This document shows, piece after piece, positions 58,154-64,000 of a stretch of DNA of 64,000 bases. Positions within the stretch are counted from its first letter, which is position 1, and each line of letters opens with the position of its first letter. The translations under genes were made by a program, and so were the position numbers. The stretch spans positions 51,403,622 to 51,467,621 of the forward strand of contig NC_091710.1 in assembly GCF_041296265.1 (NCBI RefSeq). The letters are read 5' to 3'. The stretch comes from Equus caballus. Lineage: Eukaryota; Chordata; Mammalia; Perissodactyla; Equidae. The notes beneath the pieces were generated by a model that saw only the letters and a list, made by a program, of their open reading frames with translations, was not told the DNA's origin and searched no databases.

Positions 58154-58964
58154 GTGAGCTTTTGGACGTGCTAGAGCACTCTCTCCCAGGGTTGTGAACT
58201 CTGGGGCAAACTGAGCTCTGAGGTCAGCTGTCTCTTGCGTCCTAAGGGTCCGGCAGCAGGAAAGCATCCCCAAGGTTGAGTGGCCTCCTGTGGGCAGTTG
58301 GTGGGCAAGCGTCCTGAGGCTAGGGGTCTGCATGCCATCCCCTGACTAGCTGGGAATGAGCCTGCATACCTGGGCTGGTTCTCCTGGGTCTCCAGAGGCA
58401 GCCCAGCTCGGGGAGAGATAGACTCACATCTCAGTCCATGTCCATCCCTTAGGGCTCCAGGCCCTCTGAGCTTGGCAGTGATGTGGGACCAGTCCCAGGC
58501 AGCTCCCACCATCTCCTAGCCCCACCTTTGTCTCGGGCATCTAGAAAGTATCCTTTGTGAAAGAGGGTCACATACTCCATTTGCAAGATGGCCCCTCACA
58601 TTGAGAGACCAGCTTCCTGTCCCGGTGAGAGAGTGCAGGCTGCCAGCCTGATCCCAGCCCAGGTCACTGGGTGGGGCCTCCCAGGTGCCCTGCTGCGAGT
58701 AGGCACCGCCCGTCCCTCCCACGAGGCTAGCTCACCTGGTGCTTTTGACTCACCTCGTGGGCAGGCAGGCAGGGTTCCTCATGCAGTCATGGAGCTTCCT
58801 AGAGAAATCCACTCATGTTTTCCAGGGTGGGAAATCTCCCCAACACATGGGAGGGGAGCTTTCTGTCAGCCTAGAAGACGCCAGCTCCTCTGGGTCAAAG
58901 CAGCTGTGCCCCTGACGTAAGAGAAGGTGGGACCCTGCAGGAGGAATCAGAGGACACATTTCAT

Positions 58965-59060
58965 CCCAGCCCTGTGACTCTCTAAGTGGCTTTGAGCAAG
59001 TCACATATTCTGGGCCTTAGTTCCTTCATCTGCGAAATGCATGGGTGGTGGCAGTTGTCT
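58965..59060 (+). mobile_element. MIR SINE fragment (plus)
   Basis: GAGCAAGTCACATATTCTGGG and TTCCTTCATCTGCGAAATG match the MIR core. Confidence 0.75.
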
Positions 59061-60051
59061 CTCAAAGCATTAAAGCTCTGAAATTCTCTGACAGACCGGA
59101 TTGTACTTTTCTCCAGGCCACCCCTTTATCATACAGATATGACTAATTTACTACAGTTATGCCTCAGTTTCCCCATCTGAAAACCAGCTACGAAAGTATT
59201 CTAATGTAGACTTTTAATGTTCCCAGTTGGAACCCTTTAGACTAGAGATGGATATTTATTGAGTTGCAACCATATTTTTGCAAAGGAATATTTCTATCCT
59301 TTTCCATTCTATTCTACCAGTGCACACCGCGGAGTAAGTGTTCATGCTGTTTTCTTAGGCTCCGATTTCAGCTGTGTGTGTGCGTGTGTGCGTGCAGAGG
59401 AGGAATGCAAAATTTCTTACAGCAGTTCAGTTCAAACTCAGAAAAGTTTGAAAGCCGCTATGTTAACATGAAGAGTAATTTTCAGTCTATTACATCTGAA
59501 TAAGATTACGAGCATCTCATTCAAAGCATGGAAAATAAAAGTGTTTCCAAGGAAATGCAGGAAGAAATAAACTTATTCATTATAAAAATGCTAGCTAACA
59601 CGATTGAGCACTTAGTAACAAGAGGATGAGCTCAGATACTCCCAGGCGAGGCCGCTGGATGATGCTCTTTCACAACATGTAAATCCTGTCTGCGAAACCT
59701 CCCAGGCCGTGGGTCCTCAGCATGGGGCCCGGACACCTCAAGAAGACCTTTCCCTTTGGGTTGGCTGCCACGAGCTCATCTTCAAGAAAGGAAAGAGCAG
59801 TGCCCACTCCCATGCCCAGGCTGAAGCTGGGGAGGCTCTGAGCACCCCAGACAGCAGTGTAGACCAAACACCACCTTCATGTTTCTGCACTGAGCCAAGA
59901 TGTTCACGTTTTGAAAGAGGGCCACAGGAGGAGCAACACTTACAGCTATTTTCTGCCTGGGATTTTATGTGTTGCCCTGGCACTGCTGTCTGGAAGAGGA
60001 GGAAGAATTAAGTCCTCGAGTGTTTGGGTATTAAAACATGCAGATTTCAGC

Positions 60052-60297
60052 GGCCGGCCCCTTGGCCTGGTGGTTAAGTTTGGCGTGCTCCGCTTCAGCA
60101 GCCTATGTTCAGATTCTGGGTGCAGAGCTACATCACTTGTCAGTGGCTATGTTGTGGTGTTGACCCACATACAAAACAGAGGAAGATTGGCATGGATGTT
60201 AGCTCAGGGTGAATCTTCCTCAAGCAAAAAGAGGAAGATTGGCAACACATGTTAGCTCAGGACCAATCTTCATCAGCAAAAGACAGAAAAACAAAAA
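60052..60297 (+). mobile_element. ERE SINE 8 (plus)
   Basis: Head GGCCGGCCCCTTGGCCTGG, tail GTTAGCTCAGGACCAATCTTC; flanks AACATGCAG on both sides form a target duplication. Confidence 0.92.
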
Positions 60298-61619
60298 AGA
60301 ACATGCAGGTTCCCCCAGCCTGCCTCTGCTGGGCCCAGCTGCAGGCAGCTCTTACATAGACTCTGCTTCACCTTTTAGGTACCTGCTTGGAGATGTTTCC
60401 TGTTATTTTTGTTGCATTGCCATTGTTGTGTGGTTGTTATTGTCACTGTCCCACCACCCACAGGCTGCACTGATTGCCCTTGTGATGAACAGATCCCAGT
60501 TTAGTGTAGGAAGGGAGCTGGGTGCTGCTCCTAGAAGGTGCTGCCCAGGTCACAGCCTCACAGTGTGACTCACCCTGAGCCAAAATGTGGGACGAGGTCA
60601 CGCCCTTTTCTGGAAGAGCCGTTAGAATGCGTCCAGTCCAACCTGGTCATTTCACACACGGGGAAATCAAGGCCCACATCAGGTGAAAGAGAGCTGTGTG
60701 GTCGCTGCAGGAAGTCATGACTTCACATTCTTTTTTAACAACTTTCGTCTGTATCAGAAAAGAAAATGGGTCGCTCACATTAAGCTCATATGAATGGTCT
60801 TTCTGGGAACACACAATGGTGTCAAAATGACAAGGTGACTCAAGTCAGTGCATCAGCTAGGCAAGAATCCAGCCGAGGTGTTTAGAAATCAAGATAGTCT
60901 GAGGTTGTTCATTCACTGATTTGGCAAATATTTAGTTAACGGTGTTCTCTGTATAGGCATTGCCCTGGGAACAGGGGAAGAGCCAGAAAAACACAGGCCT
61001 TGAGTTCATAACCATATATTCTAGAAGCAGAAAACGACAAGAAAACCTGATTAGATAATTAATGACCTAATGACAATTGTGTTGTGAAATGCTATTAAGT
61101 ACAGGGTGCTAAGAGAACATGTGAGAATGGGAGCTGACCTGGTCTTGAGGAGCCAGGGAGGCTTTCTTGAGGAAGCTCAGAAGTGGAGGAAAGATGGAAG
61201 TCCTTGTGGTGTTCATGGTATTTTCAAAAGAAAGTTTTCCTTCATTCCTTTTCAACAATTAAAAATCAGGATATATCATATACAATTTAGATTTTTATCT
61301 TCTCTTAAAAACACACAAAAAATGTGGCAACGTTCCTTTGTGGCAACAGTGAGCCACAGCTAGATAGTGGCTGCTCCTCCAGTCAGGCAATTTCTCTTAC
61401 TGCAGGCCCCACCACTCCCTACTGCCTCATCTTAGCCCACTTCACGGATTTATGTTTTCGGCCTGGCTGCTGTGGGTATCTGAATTTGCAGCCCTGAATT
61501 AGAGAAACTAGGGAAAGGTGAGAGGGCATGTGGTAGCAAGGACAAACCAGATGGAAAGGACAGCATGTGTGAAAGCCCAGAGATAAAGAGAAATGAAAAA
61601 CAACAGCGTTCACTTTTAT

Positions 61620-61866
61620 CTTTTTTCTTTTCCTTTTGAGGAAGATTAGCCCTGAGCTAACTGCTGCCAATCCTCCTCTTTTTGCTGAGGAAGGCTGGCC
61701 CTGAGCTAACATCTGTGCCCATCATCCTCTACTTTATATGTGGGACTCCTACCACAGCATGGCTTGCCAAGCGGTGCCACGTCTGCACCTGGGATCCGAA
61801 CCGGTGAACCACGGGCCACCGAAGTGGAAAAGTGTGCACTTAACCGCTGTGCGAGTGGGCTGGCCC
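61620..61866 (-). mobile_element. ERE SINE 9 (minus)
   Basis: GCCCTGAGCTAACTGCTGCC near the start, GTGGGCTGGCCC at the end. Confidence 0.92.
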
Positions 61867-61875
61867 TGAACTCAC

Positions 61876-62138
61876 TTTTTTTTTTAAAGATTGTCACCTG
61901 AGCTAACAACTGTTGCCAATCTTTTTTTTTTTTTTTTCTGCTTTGTCTCCCCAAATCACCCCTGGTACACAGCTGTATATCTTAGTTGCAGGTCCTGCTA
62001 GTTGTAGCATGTGGGATGCTGCCTCAACGTGGCCTGGTGAGCGGTGCCATGTCTGCACCAGGATCCGAACCGGCGTAACCCTGGGCCGCTGCAGTGACGC
62101 GTGTGAACTTAAACACTCGGCCACAGGGCCGGCCCCCC
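61876..62138 (-). mobile_element. ERE SINE 10 (minus)
   Basis: T-runs, CCTGGTACACAGCTGTATATC and GGGCCGGCCCC; same variant subfamily as copies 5 and 7. Ten bases from copy 9, same strand. Confidence 0.92.
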
Positions 62139-62689
62139 GAGCTAACTTTTAATTTAATCACCATGCCCCTTTGGGGAAAGAAGAATGATAAATAAATAAA
62201 AAAAGAAGAATCATAAAAAGAATCGTAGATAACTTGGCCAGAGTCATGTGACCAGTAACAGGCAGAGCAAGGACTCAAACCCAGGCCATCCACTCAGCTA
62301 CCCACAACCACACACCTCTCAAGGCACAGAGTCAGCCCAGGTGCTGGTAGGAGTCGTTGGGGCTGAGGGGCAGGGTCAAGAGAGGCCTTATGCAGCAGGA
62401 AATGCACCTGGTTTGTGTGAGCCCCTAAAGTTTTAAACTAGGAAAGTGATGGAATCAGAGATGGCTTCTTTAAGAGGCTGCTCTGTTGCAGCGTGGAGGC
62501 TGACCCAAAGAGAGTAACATGAGTGCCTGGGGCAGCGATGTCCTTCCCATAAACAGAGCCATTTCTCTTACAGCGCACCCTTTCCCAGGGGATCAGCACC
62601 TCGGTAGAGCAAAGTTCACCAAACCCCCTGACAGACCTGTCGGCCATTCGTCACTATCCTTCTTTCCTTTCCCTCCAGGACACTGCATG

Positions 62690-62785
62690 CATTCCTGAGA
62701 CTGGGAGTCTGGGCCTCAGTTCCCTCGCCTTTAAAATGAGGGACTAGGCAAAATGACTCCCAGCTCCAACATTCTGTGACCCTCA
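62690..62785 (+). mobile_element. MIR SINE fragment (plus)
   Basis: GGGCCTCAGTTCCCTCGCC then AAAATGAGGGACTAGGC then CTCCAACATTCTGTGACC. Confidence 0.65.
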
Positions 62786-63064
62786 GTGTCCTGTCTGCCC
62801 TGCCCACACCTGACTGTCTCTCTCTGTCATCGCCACCCCAACCTGCTTGCCCGAATTCCTTCCTCCTCTCTGACCTCTGGCAATAGCCGCCAGGAATGTG
62901 GCTGCTAAGGCCTCCGGATCCCAGCCAGAAAAACATGCTCCCCAGTGCCTCAGAATTGGGCCCTTGCAGGCTCCGAACCAGGCTTAACACCGGCACTTGG
63001 TTAGCAAGTTAAGGGAAACAGAGCTGTGCTCAAAACACCTGCCACAGAATGAACGCCATCTGTG

Positions 63065-63270
63065 GCACTTGACAGCTGAATAAAGCAGCTCCATGAGTGT
63101 TATCTCGCTACGTGTCCCCAGCATCTCCATCACGCGGAGACCACTATTACCCTCATTTTATAGATTTTTTTTTTTGTAGTGAATCTCAGAGAGGCTGCTT
63201 TTCAAATACCCTGCCAGCAAATAACAAGGACTTGACTCCAGCCCTGACTCCGAATCCTCTATTCCTTCCT
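63065..63270 (-). mobile_element. MIR-like SINE (minus)
   Basis: CCACTATTACCCTCATTTTATAG and the later ACTTGACTCCAGCCCTGACTC follow reverse MIR order; T-run in the middle. Confidence 0.55.
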
Positions 63271-64000
63271 CACACTTGCCAAAGCCCCCTGGAAATGTCA
63301 CAGGCACAGGGATTCATCTCCAGAATAATCTAGACAGGAATTGAATTAAAACTTTCCTGAATTCAGCAAGAGTTGTTGTTGATAAGCAGGGGCCAGCATG
63401 AGTTTCTTCCTGAATGGGGACTTCATGGGTTGCTTGTTTGCAGAAAATGGGTTTGGACCTTGGTTGTATTCCAGTTTGGCTTGGAGTTTTACTATTTGTT
63501 TTTCAGGAGTGGCTTGTATATTTGATTTCATCCCCAGATTGCTTAGAAAGATCCATAGAAATGAAGTTGACCATGTCTAAGCACCACGACCACTCCTGAA
63601 TTGACAAGCAGCCTCTACTTCAACGCCCCCAGGGGGAGGGCACCCACTGACTTATGGATATCCCTTCTCCTAGCACACCTGCCAACCAGCCACATTGTCC
63701 TGAACAGGAGAAAAGCCATAGCTGACTCGCCAAGGCCCAGAGGGCTCCAATAAGCTAATTCCTCACTCATGACCAGTCTCAGGTTGCTTCCCACTGCCGA
63801 GTTCAATGATGTATCACCGTAGGTGTGGGTCAAGTGTTGCAAACATCTAGATTGCATTCTCTGGCTCCCACATAACCATATCTGTGTTTGCTCCTCACTC
63901 ATCTCAAATTGGTCAGTCACGTAAACCCTGCTCTGGGTCCTGACCTTTCTCCAAGCCTGTCCTCTTACTGCTGATTCTGGGGCGGGGGGGAGGCGGGGGG

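Larger units (their letters stand above)
58154..64000 (+). other. DEFB1 intron 1 (partial), no exon seen
   Basis: Contains EREs 8-10 and MIR pieces listed separately. I searched for a beta-defensin six-cysteine exon on the plus strand and saw none. Open frames on both strands are unsupported. A G-rich stretch (63980-64000) reaches the window edge. Confidence 0.55.

Noticed and set aside
58154-64000. DEFB1 exon 2
   Set aside because: No plus-strand frame shows the beta-defensin six-cysteine pattern; the expected position by comparison with human lies past the window edge.

Overview
This is mammalian, equid-like nuclear DNA and reads as the alpha-defensin/beta-defensin-1 locus (the equivalent of human 8p23.1; in horse I recall it on chromosome 27). 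Two things point to Equus. First, ten copies of the tRNA-derived equine SINE (ERE) carry the typical head (GGGGCYGGCC...GTGGTTAAGTT) and tail (GATGTTAGCTCAGGGCCAATCTTCCTC). Second, one mature-peptide exon is very close to the equine Paneth-cell defensin DEFA1 as I remember it. No search was run. There are no bacterial or viral genes.

Positions 1-28,005 form a tandem array. About 10.5-11 kb units each carry a two-exon (enteric type) alpha-defensin gene on the plus strand, at 949-1622, 11484-12315 and 22460-23323. Each has a TATAAATA box 85-86 bp before the ATG, a TCF/LEF-type CAAAG site about 100-113 bp before the TATA, and an AATAAA soon after the stop. Units B and C also hold a second, decayed, DEFA5-like alpha-defensin about 3 kb downstream (14589-15660 and 25290-26114). 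Unit A has lost it and carries a LINE-1 piece there. Unit C stops being similar near 28,005. A very old LINE-1 3' end lies just upstream of the promoters of genes 2 and 3, and unit-specific ERE insertions show that the copies have evolved separately for some time.

The three genes look functional to different degrees. Gene 1 (96 aa) has a six-cysteine exon that has lost both partners of the conserved Arg-Glu salt bridge. Gene 2 has an excellent DEFA1-like mature exon, but the usual GT splice donor reads AT. Gene 3 (109 aa) reads past the family stop and gains a basic, proline-rich C-terminal tail. All three depart from the standard cysteine spacing, while the two pseudogenes keep it.

Positions 28,005-57,960 are intergenic and hold mostly fossil repeats: EREs, MIRs, L1 and L2 fragments, two MLT2-like LTRs, an MLT1-like LTR, two MER5A elements and a (TG)n tract. 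Notable items are a CTCF-like motif at 32,184-32,203, a 2.26-kb duplication whose second copy splits an L1, and a tRNA-Glu-headed SINE with an RTE-type tail.

From 57,970 the DEFB1 promoter (C/EBP-like site plus TATA) and first coding exon appear at 58,093-58,153. The rest of the window is DEFB1 intron 1; the cysteine-bearing second exon lies beyond the right edge. Order and strand (alpha-defensins, then DEFB1, all co-directional) match the inverted human arrangement. The window thus encodes secreted antimicrobial peptides of intestinal crypts and epithelia, expanded by local duplication.
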